Shown: positions 46,883 through 62,049, counted from the stretch's first letter. The stretch is DNA of 64,000 nt from Certhia americana (GCA_018697195.1 CM031879.1:29020473-29084472), one strand, 5' to 3'. Notes: a model not told the origin generated them from the letters alone. A program made the numbers and translations.

Positions 46883-49800
46883 TGGATGAACATGCAGACA
46901 TTACATGTCTGAAAATAAAACCCAAGCTTAAGACTTACTTGGCACATTCATGTAGAAACCACGTCGTGCACAGTGACGTTACGGTGAAGTAGGTTAATGG
47001 AGAGAATAGTGCCCACTCCTGTTCTTTGGGATAAAGCTCAATGTGAGATATTACTGCAAGTCACTCCTGTTTCTTGGATAAAACACTGCCAGCAGGAGCC
47101 AATGACTAGAGCATTCAAAGGTTTCCTAAAAGATATTCATGGAAATGGTGTTAGAATATCAGTTCCACAAAGAATCTGCAGACAAATGCAAGGCAGGTTT
47201 GTCTGGGGGGATGGAGATGTTTTGGGCTAAACTAGATCCCAAGAGATTCTGCAAGTTCTACCAATATCCAGTCTGTGTAAACTTTAAAGGAATCCTAGGC
47301 AGTTACCTGATATCCTCCCCTGGACTGTGGTTAAGCTTGCGTAGCCAATTTTGTTTGGAGAGAAGCATTTCAGAAATCCTGAATAGCTAACATTTTTCAT
47401 TGCAGCTTTGTTTTACTGAAAATATTTTGTCATCCAAAAAAGACAAGGCCTGCAGCTGCTTACTTGAAACTTCTTAATATAAAAGTTTTGTGCAGACTTT
47501 CATCTAACATTTCAGATAACCAGGACATATAGGGCACAATGGGCTATTGCTCTTCTGAGATCAGCTATCCAGCTGTGTGTTACATCTCATCCATCTCGAA
47601 GCTGCAGATACTCAGACAGATGAAACACCACCAATCACTCCAGTCAATTGAAAAAAACAGCAGCTTTTCTCTTTTGCATGCTCATCTGAAATTCATATCT
47701 CTGTTGAGTTTATAAACACTACCTAGAAATCAAGCCAAAGGCTTCCCACCAGAAAAAAAAAACCCGTTATCAATTAAAAGCTTTTAGTCTACTGGGGTGG
47801 TTGATCTTTTAAACTACTATAAAGACACTAAAAATAAGTCTTGAGGGAATTAGGTACTTTTAGAGCATCTGCAAATTCATCCAATTTAACAATGGGTAAG
47901 ACATTTAACAATCACCGCATGAGAAAGGAAGTTGGAATAGTGCATAGTAATCTGATATGCAAAAAAGAAATTAATTTTGCTTTCACACCTCTTCTTTAGC
48001 TCAGAAATTATGATCTGTGCCCTAGGCTATCAGACATCAATACACAAAATTATTCACAAAGGGTTTATGGTTCAAGTGGTAAATCCAGTCATTTGCAAAA
48101 TGTTGACCCAAGTGAGTCAGCATAGAAAGCTTGATCTTTCAGTGTGATGAAAATGTAATTTTATGGATGTCAAGTTGAAGTTCAAAAGTGACATATAGTG
48201 TCATACAGATAAATAGTTTTGCTGACAGCAATGCCACACTTCATAAGTACTTGTCTGGCCAGTAGTAACTACTATGATGATTAAGAAGGCTGATAGAAAA
48301 TGTACATTTAATCTTGGTTTATGTATAATGTCTCTAGAATTAAAAATCAAGACAGGCCTTTTTAAGAATTGCATTTAGCTCTCCAATCTGTATTTCATTT
48401 ATATGTAATGAAGATCTATGGAGGGGTTTTTTTAACTTAAAGCTATTATTTTCATTATTATTATTTTTTATGCATGGCTTTCATGAGATTAAAGATAATG
48501 TACAGTCACTTCAATTTTTAACCATTGACAAATTGAAACTAAAATGCAGTGCATAATTATGGTATTTGATTGTAGTTGCTAACAAAAGTTAAACGAGGGA
48601 TCACTTTTATAAATAAAAACATTTTTCTTGTCATATTATTACTTCCAATAATTTGGTTTTTTCTCCCTCAAATACTTTCATGTATAATGAAAAAAAATAT
48701 GAAAAGTAGTATGTAGAGCTTTTTGTTTAGTGAAAAAGAATGTAACTGCCCTGCCATTATTTTATTTATGACAAAGTAATATGTAGAAATTACTTACTTT
48801 AATTCTCTGTTTCCATTTGAAGAAACTAGGTAAAGCCAGTCATCCAGTTAAAATGTAAGCTCTCTCTCTCTCAGTCTTTTCTGATGGTTCTTGAATCCAC
48901 ACAGAGAAAACAACGAATGTAGGGGTCCAGCTAATACATAGGAAAGAATTTTATATTTATTGGAACATATTGAATACTTAAGTCTTGCCCTTCTGAGTAA
49001 GTAAAGCTAGTGAAGAGATTTGCATCCAGAGGTCTCTGTCTCAAACTCACATTCTGAATTTCCACACATGTTAAACACAAAGATATACAGACCTGTTACC
49101 TAATATTGTCCTTTCTGTACACCTTGCATATATGCCTTGAAAAAGGAATTCAGATAATATCGTGTTAATTACTCTTGCTATTATAAATTGTGCTTGTGCT
49201 GAAGCCCAGTAGTTGTGGGTCCTGCTGCACAGGGTACAACTTTCAATCTGAAAAGTTTGAAAATCAACTTTCAATGTCAGGCACTACAGTGTATATTATA
49301 CTAAAAATGTTTTGAACACTAAGAAAAAATGCACAAATCTTATGTTATTTTGATCAATTCCCATATTTGAAGAGTAGGGGAAAAGACTTTTCACTGTTTC
49401 TATTTGGGGACTAGATAAGTAGAAATCTCTTAGGCTATATGATCAAGAGGAACGAGTGTAAGAAGATCCAGTGTGAATTCTGACCCAGGTATGACTTTGG
49501 GACACATTGGAGTGCTTATGGTCTGGTCCTGTCTTTTCCATGGAGTTTCTCCATTTGGTTCATCCTAAACACACTGGAGATTATAAATCCAAGTGTGTGA
49601 CTTCAGGTTGCACTTTACACAACCATTTAGATAGAAAGGTTTTTTATCATCTCTCTATCCACTATCACAATTTGCAAGCTATCCACACCTAGCAAAGAAA
49701 GCTTTCCTGTCTTCTTCTTTGTTCCTTCTTTTTTTGGCCTTTGATCTCTGACGCAGAAAAAAAAAGATCAAATAAAATAGGAAAACAAAGGGGGTAAAAA

Positions 49801-52800
49801 GGAGAAAAAACCTAAGGCTTCTTGCATTAAAGCAAAACTGAATTTAGTCCTGATGTGTGCGCTAAAAGAAACCTAAACTTAATTGTTATAGTTATAGCAA
49901 TAGATTACTAAATATTACCAACAGCATCCATTAGTTTCCTTGTTCTCATGCCCTTGGCAACACATGCATTACCAACAAACCTCAGTGGCAAATTTTGTCT
50001 TTTTATGACTATGTTATCCATGTGCAAAATTAATAATTTTTAAGAACCATGAAATGTGAACTCCTGCCTGTCTTCTCCTCTTGACTCCTAAACCTCTGCC
50101 TTCCGTATGGACTTAATTTTGATTTCTCAAGCAAAGTTTTCAGTTTCCTATGCTTGCCTGAAACTACAAAAACTTTTTTGAGTTACTTCTTACTAATTTT
50201 TGCAGAAAGTAATTTTAATTTCTTGAAGAATTTCTATGTAGGCAAAATAAGATGAGCAGAATGCAAATGCTGTTTGGGATTTTTCCCCTCTCCAGCATTC
50301 GCACTTGGGATAAAAATTTTTTTTCACAACCATCCTCTTCTGCAATAAAGATTTTCTGTAATTTTGTTTCCTAATTTGCCATAAAAATTTCCATTAATAT
50401 TTCAGCAATGTCTTTATTTAATTCATTATTTTATTTCGAAATTTTTCAGACATAACCCCAAAAACATAACAGAAAATTTGAAGACATTTGTGAGCATGTA
50501 AGGTATTTCATTTTGTCATCATTTCCTTTCCTCTTCTCACCTCCTCCATATTAAACACTTGAGTTCATATGACTTCTTTCCCACGTTTGTTTTTTTCATG
50601 CCTGCACTATGTGAGTCTGTAAAATGAAAATATGTGAAGCAATCCTACAAAATGCTCAGCTAAATACAAGTTCAAATTAAAGAGCAAGAATTGCAGTGGG
50701 ATGCAAACATTGCAACTTAGATAACTCTGCAAAGTTTACAGACTCAGATATTTCCTTTGAGTACCTCTCAGTCTGTAAATCACATCAGTCCTGCATCAAA
50801 CATCCTCTGAAATATTTTCAGAGTACTCCAAAACAGCTGATTTAATATTTCTGAGTGTAATGCACTGGGATAATGAATTCTTCGGATTTTCCATATATTA
50901 GTGCAGTTTTCTTACTGAAGTATATTTTTAATAGAGAAGCGGAAGTTGTCTGGAAAACTCTGCTACATTGTGCTAGACAGTTTTTCCACATGACCCCAAA
51001 ACATCAGTGTCAGTTTGGAATTGTCACAGCATCATTAGATTTCCAGACCAAGTTTCTTGTTCTTTAACAGTTAAAAATGTTTGGGTTTTTGTTGTTTGGT
51101 TTGTTTTTTTTTTTTTTTTTTTTTCTGTAATTTATAATATATTCATTTGTTCTTTGAAAATTTCAGGAGGAAGCAAATATAAAGCAACACTCATAAGAAG
51201 TCTGAAGAAATCCGGTTTTTGTTCAGTGTTTTCAGCTTGCATAAGAATTATAGGTTTAAATTAGAACATGGTGCAGGTTCTTTGCACTGAAGAAGATTAG
51301 TTTTGTCACCTTTTTAAGACATTTTAGCAGCAAAATATATTCTTAACTATTTTTCCATCACTGAGGTTGCTAATAAAAATCTTCTGTTTTTCAACTTATG
51401 AAGAGCATCAGTCTCAAGGGAGTTCATTAGCTGGATGCTCGGCTGGATCTGTCTCTCAGGTTATCTGCCTGTAGGATGAAGAAACAACAGCAGATGCAGC
51501 AGAATTGACCTTGCCTTTCTTATTAATATCTATAATACTATTAGAGGCTAAGGATCAGAGCACACATATCATGAACTGACTTGTATATCACTAAAACTTA
51601 TTCACCACTATAGCATCAAATATTTACCTTACCTAGAGCTACAAGTAATTATGTTATTTTTGTGGAGCTTAAGCAAGATGGACTAAGAATCTCTATTAAT
51701 TGTTGGGCTGTGATAAAAAATATAGTTTGCCCCCTCTCAATGATATCATATGCACATGATCTCTCAGTCCCAGGGAGAACTTCAATTGGTGTGAATATAT
51801 TCAATTGCTGCAAGGAATCATTTCAAATGGATCAACTAGAAATAATTGCCAGTCCAGGAAAGTGATTAAAATTACTTAAAATTAAGTTTTCTGCTTGCCT
51901 TGGTTATTTCTATGCAAATATGGGGTTTTTTTCAACAAGCATGCAAGTCTTAATTAAAAGCAGACTAAAGTCTTGAGTAGAGAGAAAATTTTAAAATTCA
52001 TGCTGTAAACATAATTACTTGAGCCTCAACTGCAAATGAAAGTCATATTTTTTGCTCACTGTATTTGTTTTCCCTCCCTTTTTCTAATGAAGGAAGACAT
52101 CATACAATGCACTACTAAATTGTATGCTGAGGGCTTGAAATTATCAGTCAATCTCCTATATGGTGCCTAGCTATAACAACTCATAGTGGTATGCTATATT
52201 GCAAATTTATTCCTATATGAAATACATGCCGTGCAATATTTGAGTGATTCAATCCTCAGAATATGATGTTAAAATTTGGTCAAAATTTGCTATAGAAAAT
52301 AAAACTTGTGAGAAACATTTTTGTTGACTGAATCTACTCAGACATATTAGCTTGACAGTTTCAGCTCTTCTGAAAGGAGGGCTAATAACCCTAGAACTCC
52401 CTAGGTTGCCAGTCTGCTCAGTGTGTGTAGTGCCCTCTCCTAAAATGATGCGTTTCACATGTGTCAGATATGGTAATCCAAGCTCAGCAAAATAGGGTGT
52501 GATACCTGCAAAACTGCCTTTGTATGTAGGTTATCTTTGGACCATAAGAGTGTATAGCAACAAAAAATTTAAGGCTCTTCATCAGCTGTCTCTTTTTAGA
52601 GCCTTCTGTAAGGCAGAATTAAATAAGAATCAGGAAATTATTCAGAGCTCAATAAATTTTGTTGCTTACCGTCCATGTTTTTAATTACCTGAAACAATAC
52701 GTTGGTACATTTGAACTGATTTTGTGAACAATTTTGGATGTTCCAAATCCTCAATTTTCAATGAACTTGTCATTTGTTCAAGGAAATCTTTCCCTACTTT

Positions 52801-53009
52801 CCCATTCCTGAGTTACATTAACTTCAAGACAGTGTGTTACTACTTAATTGTTGGACAGTGAGAAATCTGCAAAAACTTTTGGAAAATTCAAGACATGGGC
52901 AGTATTTTGAAACAACTGTGTAAAGCTCAGACATGTAACAATATTACTCAAATCCTAAAGAAACATTTAGTAAACTAAAGAAGTCCAGTCCAGTCAATTT
53001 AAAAGTTGT

Positions 53010-53082
53010 TGATTTTTTGTTTGTTTTTTTGGGCTTTTTTTTTGTTTTGTTTTGGTTTTTTGTTTTGTTTTTTATTTTTTGG
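53010..53082. repeat. T/G-rich low complexity
   Basis: T runs broken by one to three G, similar to the tract at 222-330. Confidence 0.85.
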
Positions 53083-56000
53083 TACAGCCCTCCTCATGTT
53101 TGAAATAATATAGTTTGTTGACATTTTCTGAATTAGTTGAATCAAGTTCTAAAAGGCTAACTATCCAGTGCTAAAGAACCAGATACTGCCAGAAAGTAAG
53201 CTGTTTTCTGGTTTGTTTCCTTTTTACTGTCTCTTGTGGCTTGGAGATATGGAATGAAGCTTTTTTGAACCTTCTTTAGTGGCTTTCAAAGAAACTCTGG
53301 TTTTGGTGGAGCTTCTGGAGTCTCCATTCCTCTTCTTGAGATATTTTTAATGTGTTCAAAAATTATGAAGCATAAAGCAGTCACAGAGATTCATTCAGAA
53401 TAAAACTATATAATAAATTATAAGTAAATATTGTCTGGCTTTGAGGCCAGCTGGGGCAGAGTGGATTGCATGGAGAAGCTTAAAAATGTTTACTTTACCT
53501 TTAGACATAAACATGTTTAATTAAAGAAAAAAAACATTGAAATGTTAAAGTGGTATAAATGGTAAACGGATATAAAAATAAAACGGTAAACAGACAGGCT
53601 GATATTTCCTTTGGGGAATTTTATTGTTTAGTATTTTGTAATGTTCCCTTACTACATAGGATTTCTCACCTTTTCTGTGTGCCTCTGCAGTACACTGATG
53701 ACAAGAATTTGTCAATGCTCTTAGTTCCTCTATATTGCTATCACCAGAGCAAACTGGGAAGTGTGACAAGAATGAGAGACCATGAATTATGCTGACTGAA
53801 AATATCTAGCTGGTCAGGGATAAGTTCAGCAAATACATTCTTTCACACGTCCACATAGACACTCATGCTGCTGCTCAACATTTCTCCTGGGATTAGAGTT
53901 TGTAAAAGAGAGACCATAAGGGAAAACATTTCCTCAGCTGCCATTTACATATATGCCTGCATTCAGTGATTCAGAAACCACATCTTCTTAGCATGCTTAA
54001 TCCTTTATACAAATTCCTGAGATAGGAATGCAAAAATAAATTGAAACTTTTGCTTAATTAATTTCCTCCCATAGTCATAAAAAATTAGTTGAGCAGGCAA
54101 TGTTGACACATGTCAAAAATACCTCTTCTTGCCCAGTGGATGTGGCATATTTCACTATAAATATTGGAAGCACTGAAATACTGAGTGAGGGACTGGAGAA
54201 GAAAAAGGCATTCAGTAATAACTTTTACATTGTCACTGCAGAGTGCTTGCATGGTTGTTTGTAGCACGAGAAGTAGAAGTTCAGAAAAATTATGAGAAGT
54301 AAAATATTATGTAATTTATGGTGAATGCAGTGAATGCTTTTTATTGTTACACACAAGAAAATGCATGTGGATTTTTATCGGAAGTTATATAAATAAAAAC
54401 CTATTCCTAGTCAACCAACTGGCATAGACTATCTCATTCATGGAATTCATGAAGATTTAAAAAACTACTTCTTAATGTGTTAAGCATTATTATAAAGTTA
54501 TTACAAGTATATTGTTCATTAAGTAGTTCCAACTCATTCTGTTTTGTTGTCTCACTAGTGTAGAAAACAACTTTCATGATTTTTCCAGATTTAAAATTAA
54601 GAATTTATCTTGTCCAGGCTAAACTGAACAGCTTACACTATGCAATATTTATCTTTGTAATAATACAGAAATCTCCTTAATACCTACCTCTAGATTAGAT
54701 CATTTTATTGAGGATTAAAATAGAGATAAATGCCCGTGAAGAAAAAAGGTTACTGTGAGGAAAAACTAGCACAGTTTAGTATTCCTTTCTGCAAAACTGT
54801 AACAATATGGAAGAGGTTGTGATGTTTTGACAATGCACTCTTACACATGTGCACATGCAGTTTCTATTTAGTTTTATGATACATAAATTAATAGGACTAA
54901 CATACAGTTTTGTCTTTGTCATTCTTTACCATACACCGGATTGTGTAAAAGTTCCCCTAATGAATTAGTCTCGAGTTGAAACAGTTTAAAATAGAAATAA
55001 ACTGAAATAGTTTAAAAAAAGAAAATAATCTGAAGTTCCTGATTGAGATTCTTTCTGGTATCTGAGTTTACTCCTCTGCCAATTAAATGTACAAATAATG
55101 TAATTGAACTTTATTGCATAGAATTTATTTTTGCTTTTCCTAAGAAGATATTCCAATCAAACCACAATGTTTCAAAGCTGCACCCTACATTCAACACCTT
55201 GGAATGACATATTAATTAAGGTGTTTTTTCCATATGAAAGTGCCAGTGTTAACTACCCTGTCATATAAAATATTGTAATTTTGGCATTAATAAACCGTGT
55301 GCTGGGCAGAGAATTAAAAAAAATTTGGATAAGTAGAAGAGGAAAAGAGAGATATATCTGCTGTTTATAGAAGGCACATTTCCTATGCCACTGACAGCTT
55401 TTACTGTGGCAGTTGTGGATGGTATGTAGATCAGGCAAATTTACTGAGACATGCAGTAAAAGAGCATCAGTGGAATTATGGGAGTGATGAACACCAGGAA
55501 ACAAGTCAGGTATAATAAAGAAAGGTAAAAAACAGACTTATGGATTCTATGTATTCAAAAGCTTGCCTTGATAGAGACATGAATGTTATATATCTATATA
55601 TTCCCGAAAGGAGAATATACTCTCAAAGTATTACAACCAAATGATAAATATCTCCTACTCTGTATTCTTCCTTTATATGACAATACCTTCTTTTGTGCTA
55701 CTCCTCACATGTAGAAGTGATGATGTTTGCATACAATTTCTTAACAACTGGAAATCCTCATTTCATTTAGGTGTTTTTTCTAGAAAGGCCTGGTTTATTG
55801 CCATAAACACATTACCAAGGTACCAACTTTATTTCTTTTAAAGTCAGGTGAGATCATGAATGGTAAAAAATTGATCAGGTTTGTTGACCAGAAGATCAAA
55901 CAATTTATTCTGAATATATGCTACAACAATTATCTGGGTGTAGTTGTTTGTTTTTCTTGTCATACTCTTTAGTTTATTTGAATTACATTTTTCTTGCCCA

Positions 56001-57619
56001 TGATTTTAGATCCCAATACACTCTATTTTTGTACTCAGATTAGGACTGCAGATGAAAGACAAGTGTAGTTAACACATTGCAAACACTAAAATGGATCAGC
56101 TTGCTTGTAGATTTCTTTGTTTGCTGGTTCACTACTTAAATATTATTGGTTATTTCAAGTTATATTTTTTTTTTTTAATTTTGTGTTGTAATACTGCAAA
56201 CAGATATACACAGCATCAGGTTTTTATGGCATACAGTCAAATAAATTTGCAACACCACTCACAAATTGTGATAAAAGCATCAAACAGGTTTAAGGGACAC
56301 ATGAGGCCCATTGTTAGAACATCCTTTTTTTACCTTATACTCTTATAGTTAATCTCAGGAGAGCTATTGAAACTGAAGAATTTTGAATTTTTGAATAAGG
56401 TAAAGAAGTTTTTGATTAGGAGACAGCATTACAAGAAACATTGTGATCATGGCAGAGGATGTTCCATTTCATGAATAAGCAAGCTAAAAGCATGTGTTCA
56501 TCAAAGATGTCAAATAGACACTTTTAAGAATCAGCTCCACAAAAAAAAGTTTGGTATTTTGAACAAGAATGGAGGACATGGGGTTTCTCTGGGACTATCT
56601 AAGATATCCCTCACAACCCTAGAGTTGCTAAATATTAAAGAAGGGCTGTGCATTAAAAATACAAATTATTTAGATATTAAGACTGTTGATAACCTGCTAG
56701 GAAATAGAACTGTGACATTACGAGAATGGAAGACATCTTTTGGGGAAAGCGACAAGTATTGTATCAGATAATCCCGCCTATAAATTTGCTAAGTTTTAAG
56801 GTAAAAGCAAGCTCTTTGAAGAGTACTCTAAATTCTGCTTCTCTTAGAAGTCTTTAAGTCACAAGACTATTATTTATTCCTGACTGGTTTTTTATGTCCA
56901 CTGATCTTATTTCAGTTCCATTCTACACCTATAATTTCTCTGTTTCCTAATGGGTAACACACCTACACTATAGGGTTCACTCAGATCCCTCCATCTCTTT
57001 TTTTGTGAAACAAAGCAAGGTTACATCTCTGGTTTGCTCTTAACAAAATAAGCACTTCTTACCCTCCTAGCAGTGTTGTTGTTTACCTGAGGCAGCTAAA
57101 GGAATTTAATTTTTTTTAAAAATTTGTACATTTAAGAGCATTCATGCTATACTGGGCTAATTTTTACCAATGCTTGCCTCCACTGTCTTTTATACTTCAA
57201 TTTCTGCTAGAAATACAGCCTTGTTAGGATGCTTCTTACTTAAAATTGCATCCTTATCACAAAAAGAAAAGCAAACCCATCTAGAGTCACAGAATGGCAT
57301 CTTGCTCCATCTAAGAGGTATGGGATAATAAAGTAAGAAACCTGTTTCATCACAGCTGCAACACCACATTTTTGAATTATTTGGTAAAATTTTGAGTTTC
57401 AGTACAAGCTATCTAGCCACTGAAGAATATTTGTGAAGAGATTAAACAGCCAATATATAATTTAAACCGTATATGATTGATAGTTTTAAAAGGCATAACT
57501 CCAATTGAGCTGGATTACATTTCATTGACTCATGATTTAAGCTGTTCAGTTTCATCTCAGAAAACAAATAAGACTGCTGAATCATACCCAGACAATATTT
57601 AATATAAACACCAGAGAAT

Positions 57620-57637
57620 GATATATATATATATATA
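57620..57637. repeat. (TA)9 microsatellite
   Basis: Nine alternating AT units, perfect. Confidence 0.85.
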
Positions 57638-58839
57638 GTATGAATTTGCGTAGTGTCTTGTTTGTCTTAAAATTATGTTAAATTGTATTTTTAGTTAAAG
57701 AAAAAATATTTTAAATATCATTAATTCATACTTCTAATAAAAATAATCACTTCAGATTAGCTCTAAGAAAATTTGTTGCAATGGCTAGGATATTATGAAC
57801 ATCACACTGGACATAGAAAGGTTTTAGCTCACCAAAAAAGACAAATTTCATTAATTTGATTGAAAAGATCTCTGAAAACCTTGGCAGATATAAACAAAAT
57901 AAATTTCTTTCAAGCAAAGCATTAATGTCATTGAGAATGCAGCTGAGATGGACATTTAGTGCTAACAGAAAAACAACAGAGAGCATGAACTAAATACTGT
58001 GAATAGGCATGGGCTCAGTTGCTTGGAAAAAAGGAATTTTTTTCACTCAATATATGGTAAATATATGGGTTTTATAAACATACACCATATAATTCAGATG
58101 GATCTGGGGACTTTTTTAAGCTGATGCCTGTACAAATCAGGCATTCCAAAAGTACACAGTGCAGATTGGGTAAAAGTTATGTTGTGTCATGAAGAAGAGA
58201 TTAGAGATGCGGATTGCTTCTTGGAACAGCAAGCTGTAAAAGTCCAATGGAAGAGACAATAAGCCTACATGTAGCTATGGGTAGGACATGGGCTGTGACT
58301 GTGAGAATGTAAATAGATGATTTATCTTGTATGAGCACAGTCAACATTCACATTCAACAGTCTTGTAAGAATGAAAACACACAAAAAAAGATCATAGCGG
58401 TATTAAGAGAATAAATGTGAGGTTTACAGTTGGAAAGACATTAAAAAGGATTACTTGAAATTATATTGTCTTTAGCTAAACATAAGGTTTCCAGAAAGGT
58501 ACAAGATGAGGAAAAAGCAATGTCCTAAGGTTTTGGTGAGACCAAGGGGTAATATAGGGATCATTTGAAAAAAGTTGATTTAGCAGAAAAATTGGAGTAA
58601 ATTATTAGTGTTGGTGAGGTGAGTAGCAAGGTTCCCAAACTGGAACCTGTCTTTATGAGTTGAATCTGAGAAACTGGTGGAAACACCAGTGGAAGAAGCT
58701 TTTTTGAGAGCCCTGATACAGTGTACAAGAGTCAGTCACTGGGATCACATTACAGATTCTTGAAAGCTGTAGGGAAATTGCTGATGGTGAAATTACTCAT
58801 CTGCTGCATCCCATGACAACTTGTTGCTAAATCACTTGT

Positions 58840-59616
58840 GACACTTGGATAAGAAATTGGTTGGACTATCACATACAGGGGGTTGTGGTCAAAAGTTCAG
58901 AGCCGTGATGGACATCCATGACACATGGTGTCCCTCAGGGGTCTGCACTGGGACCAGTGTTATTTAATGCCTTCATTAATGACAGGGATGTAGGGATGAA
59001 GGGCACCCTCAGTGAGTTTGCAGATGACACTGAGCTGAGTGGGGCAGTTGACACACCTGAAACTCAGGATGTCATCCAGAGGGACCTGGACAGGCCTGAG
59101 CAGTGGGCCCAGGGGAATTTCATGAGGTTTAACAAGTCCAGGTGCAAGGTGCAGCACCTGGATTGGGGTAATCCCTGGTACCAACACAGGCTGGGGATGG
59201 ACAGATCAGAGCAGCCCTGCTGAGAAGGACTCAGGGGTGCTGCTGGAGGAAAGGCTGGACATGAGTCAGTCATGTTCTGAACTGCATTAAAACACACATG
59301 ATCAAACCGTCAAGGGACAAAAGAGTTGGACAGGGACTTTCTACAAGGGCATGCAGTGACAGAACAACAGAGAATGGCTTTAAACTGTAATTATTATGTT
59401 TGGATTAGATTAGAAAGAAATTTTTTACTCTGAGGCTGGTGAGACAGAAGAACAGGTTGCCCAGATGTCCCATCCCTGGGAGTGCCCAAAGCCAGGTTTG
59501 ACAGGGCTTAGAGCAGCCTGGTCTTGTGCAAGTTATGCCTGTCTATGACAGAGGCTGGAACTAGATGAACTTTAAGGACCCTTCCAACCCAAGCCATTCT
59601 ATGATTTCATATGTGG
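58840..59616 (+). pseudogene. CR1 LINE with reverse-transcriptase C-terminal part and 3' end
   Basis: The best-preserved CR1 in the window. Upstream, 'gaaattggttggactatcac' and 'gggggttgtggtcaaaagttcagagcc' encode the segment before the palm motif. The frame at 58918-59223 then reads THGVPQGSALGPVLFNAFIN, followed by EFADDTELSG, where ADD is the catalytic aspartate pair, and DVIQRDLDRPEQWAQGNFMR. A stop at 59221 follows a frameshift relative to full-length CR1. After an internal deletion, the tail resumes at about 59310 ('agggactttctacaagggcatgcagtgac') and ends 'ccttccaacccaagccattctatgatttcat' with a degraded octamer repeat. There is no upstream ORF, so this is a 5'-truncated dead copy. Confidence 0.95.
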
Positions 59617-61567
59617 CATGGAGGCTAGAAGAACAGAGAAGGAAATCCAACAGTTTTGAAGTAGATGTTGGATAAATAAGAAAATTGCAGGCCTGTCTTG
59701 GGTGCTATAAGAGAGTGAGATGTGAGAGGAATTTGTTCTATCTGTCCACCCAGTCCACACAGTGTGCAGGTCCATTTTTACAAAGATTAATTTATATTTT
59801 TTAATAGTTCTTTATAGAGCTTCCCAACATCAGAGAGATTAGTCAGATTTCACTTGTTTAGAACATGGTGCAAGTTCTCCAGAAGAGAGGCACTCTTGAA
59901 GACAAAAAACTATTCAAACTAAGAATCAAAGAATGTTCTTGAAAATAAGGAAAGAAATATTTTCAAAGATGATCATAAGTCCATCCTCTGGAAGCGAGTG
60001 CACTAATTACATTTTCCACTAGATTTGCTCCTTGGAATTAAAAAGTGGAGTGACTGTTTCTTTAACTTATTAAACTTCTGTATATAAAACATCTGCCATT
60101 ATTTTTCATTATTATGTCTTTTATCGTGGCTGTGGTTCATATGTAGATACAGTATTTGTGTACCTGGTAATTATGCATCTTATAGACACAGAAATTGTGC
60201 ACATTTAGATGCTCAGACTGCTAAGCACTGAGTGTGGTTGTTTATGTATATTTTTTTTATAAACTGATACCATGAAAAATATGATATTTTTGTATAAAGC
60301 AGACTTACACTTGCTGTTCAGGTAGCCTCACTTGATTTTGATTCTAATGAATTCAATTTTACTTGCAAGTTAGGGGAAGTCTTTTTTCTGGTTTAACTAG
60401 CTTTTTCATTCAGCAGGTGTATCTGAATACTAAAAGCTATGTTTAATACTTCTGGAAGCTTCACAGCAGGTTTCACAGTAGAGTAATACAAAAACCCAGT
60501 TTTCAACAAAAATCATATTCAGATTAATCTGGAAAAATCACATATTTTTAGTGTATGCCCTCATTTTTAGAGTTCAAGCTGTTCGTTTTGGAGCCAAGAA
60601 ATTGAAAAACTAAAGCATTATAAAAAATTAATAATTACATGTCTCTCTGACTCTGTGTTTTGTTTGGTTTTCTTTGTTTGCTTGTTTTGATAAGATTACA
60701 CTCTAAGGATGTCAGAAATATGATTTTTATATGCTTGTGGGTTTTTTGTTTGTTTGTTTTTCAATTTTAACTAGACACCACTAAAAATTACTAAATTGGG
60801 TTCGGGTTTTTTGCAGTTGTGTCATGACAAAAAAAATCAGAAAAATCCTACCAAGAAAAGTTTGTTATTTCTAGTAACTTTAAGTTGCAAATCTTCTGAG
60901 AACTTGGGCTTTTAATATTCAAAAGAAGTTTTAAAAAATGACTCAAGAATTAAAATACCTGATGTTCAAAGGAAAAAATTTGAGCTCTGTGTGATTGGAA
61001 AGGTTTTCATATGATTTTCAGTACATGAATAATAAATTATTGTGTTAAAACCGGAACTCTGCATAGGTCAATTTGATCTCTTTGCCCAAGCAGAAGACAA
61101 CTTTGAACAGAAAGATATCCTTCTAATTTCACTTTTCATATGGGATGTATGATAATCCAAATGTATAGGAATTTAAAAACCACATTTATTCCCCTAAAAC
61201 ACAGCATGCTAAAAATATTTTGATTCTGAAAATAAAGGCTACCAAAGAGTAGTAAAGTTACTAAAGATCAGTTGGAAGATAAATAGTATGCTACAAAGAC
61301 ATGTCTCTTCTAGGAAGCCTGACAAATCACTTCAAAATGGGAAAATTGTAACAAAAATTTAGATGGAAAAATCAGAATTAAGCTTTCCTTTTGCCTTGTG
61401 CTCCTTGAGAGTACAGGACTATATATATATATACCTAGAGGTGATGGAAAACTAGACCCAGACAAGTTATGTTTGCAGCAATTTATAAAGGGTCTAAATT
61501 TAAAGGGAAGATTCTAGGTGATTTTCTCCTGTTTAGCCATGAGGATGAACAAACCATTCAACCTCAG
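59617..61567. other. Unique AT-rich noncoding stretch
   Basis: No family or gene is seen. Short T/G tracts lie near 60655-60765 and (TA)7 at 61420-61433. Confidence 0.5.
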
Positions 61568-61672
61568 CTTCTGCGGGAACCTGGTCTGAGCTCAGACCTG
61601 ACCTGCTTTGAGCAGGGGGCTGCACACGAGACCTGCCAAGATCCCGTCAGTATATCACCCCATGATCCCACG
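61568..61672 (+). mobile_element. CR1 LINE 3' scrap
   Basis: 'gaacctggtctgagctcagacctgacctgctttgagcagggggctg' matches the same CR1 subfamily end as 20462-20625. Sequence after that point has decayed and the 3' repeat is absent. Confidence 0.72.
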
Positions 61673-62049
61673 CCAGCTCACACACTGCGCTGACTCTGGT
61701 TTAGACTTGCAGCTCCTCCCTCTCCAGCTGCATATTGCTACTTTCTGAGGGATTGCCAAATCGTTCCCTCGGCAGGCTGAGTTGTGACAGATAACCCAGC
61801 TCCTGCCTTGCCCTGCCTCTGCATGGATGAGGTGAGGCCAAGGTGCTGGGCTGGGATGCTCCCACATATTTTACACATTTTGACTAGCCCACAGATGTAG
61901 GCTAGCTGGCTTTGAGATTGGCACCTTGTTGGACCAATTGGAGGGCATTTCATCTCTGTGAATATTATATTTCTAGACAAAACAAAGCCTAGGAAATCTC
62001 TTTTTGTTCTGGTGTTCTGAGAGAGAAGAACCTCTTTCCCCTTGGCCTC
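61673..62049. other. GC-richer unassigned segment
   Basis: No family is recognised. It could include the 5' flank or start of the LTR-like element that follows. Overlapping short open frames on the minus strand reflect the lower AT content. Confidence 0.35.

Larger units (their letters stand above)
46883..58839. other. Long unique AT-rich stretch
   Basis: Twelve kilobases without a recognised repeat family or gene apart from low-complexity tracts: T runs near 51102-51124, T/G tract 53010-53082, and (TA)9 at 57620-57637. Parts of 47640-48830 look unusually ordered and repeat-free and could hold conserved noncoding elements, but this cannot be shown from one sequence. All open frames are short and without known domains. 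Confidence 0.5.
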
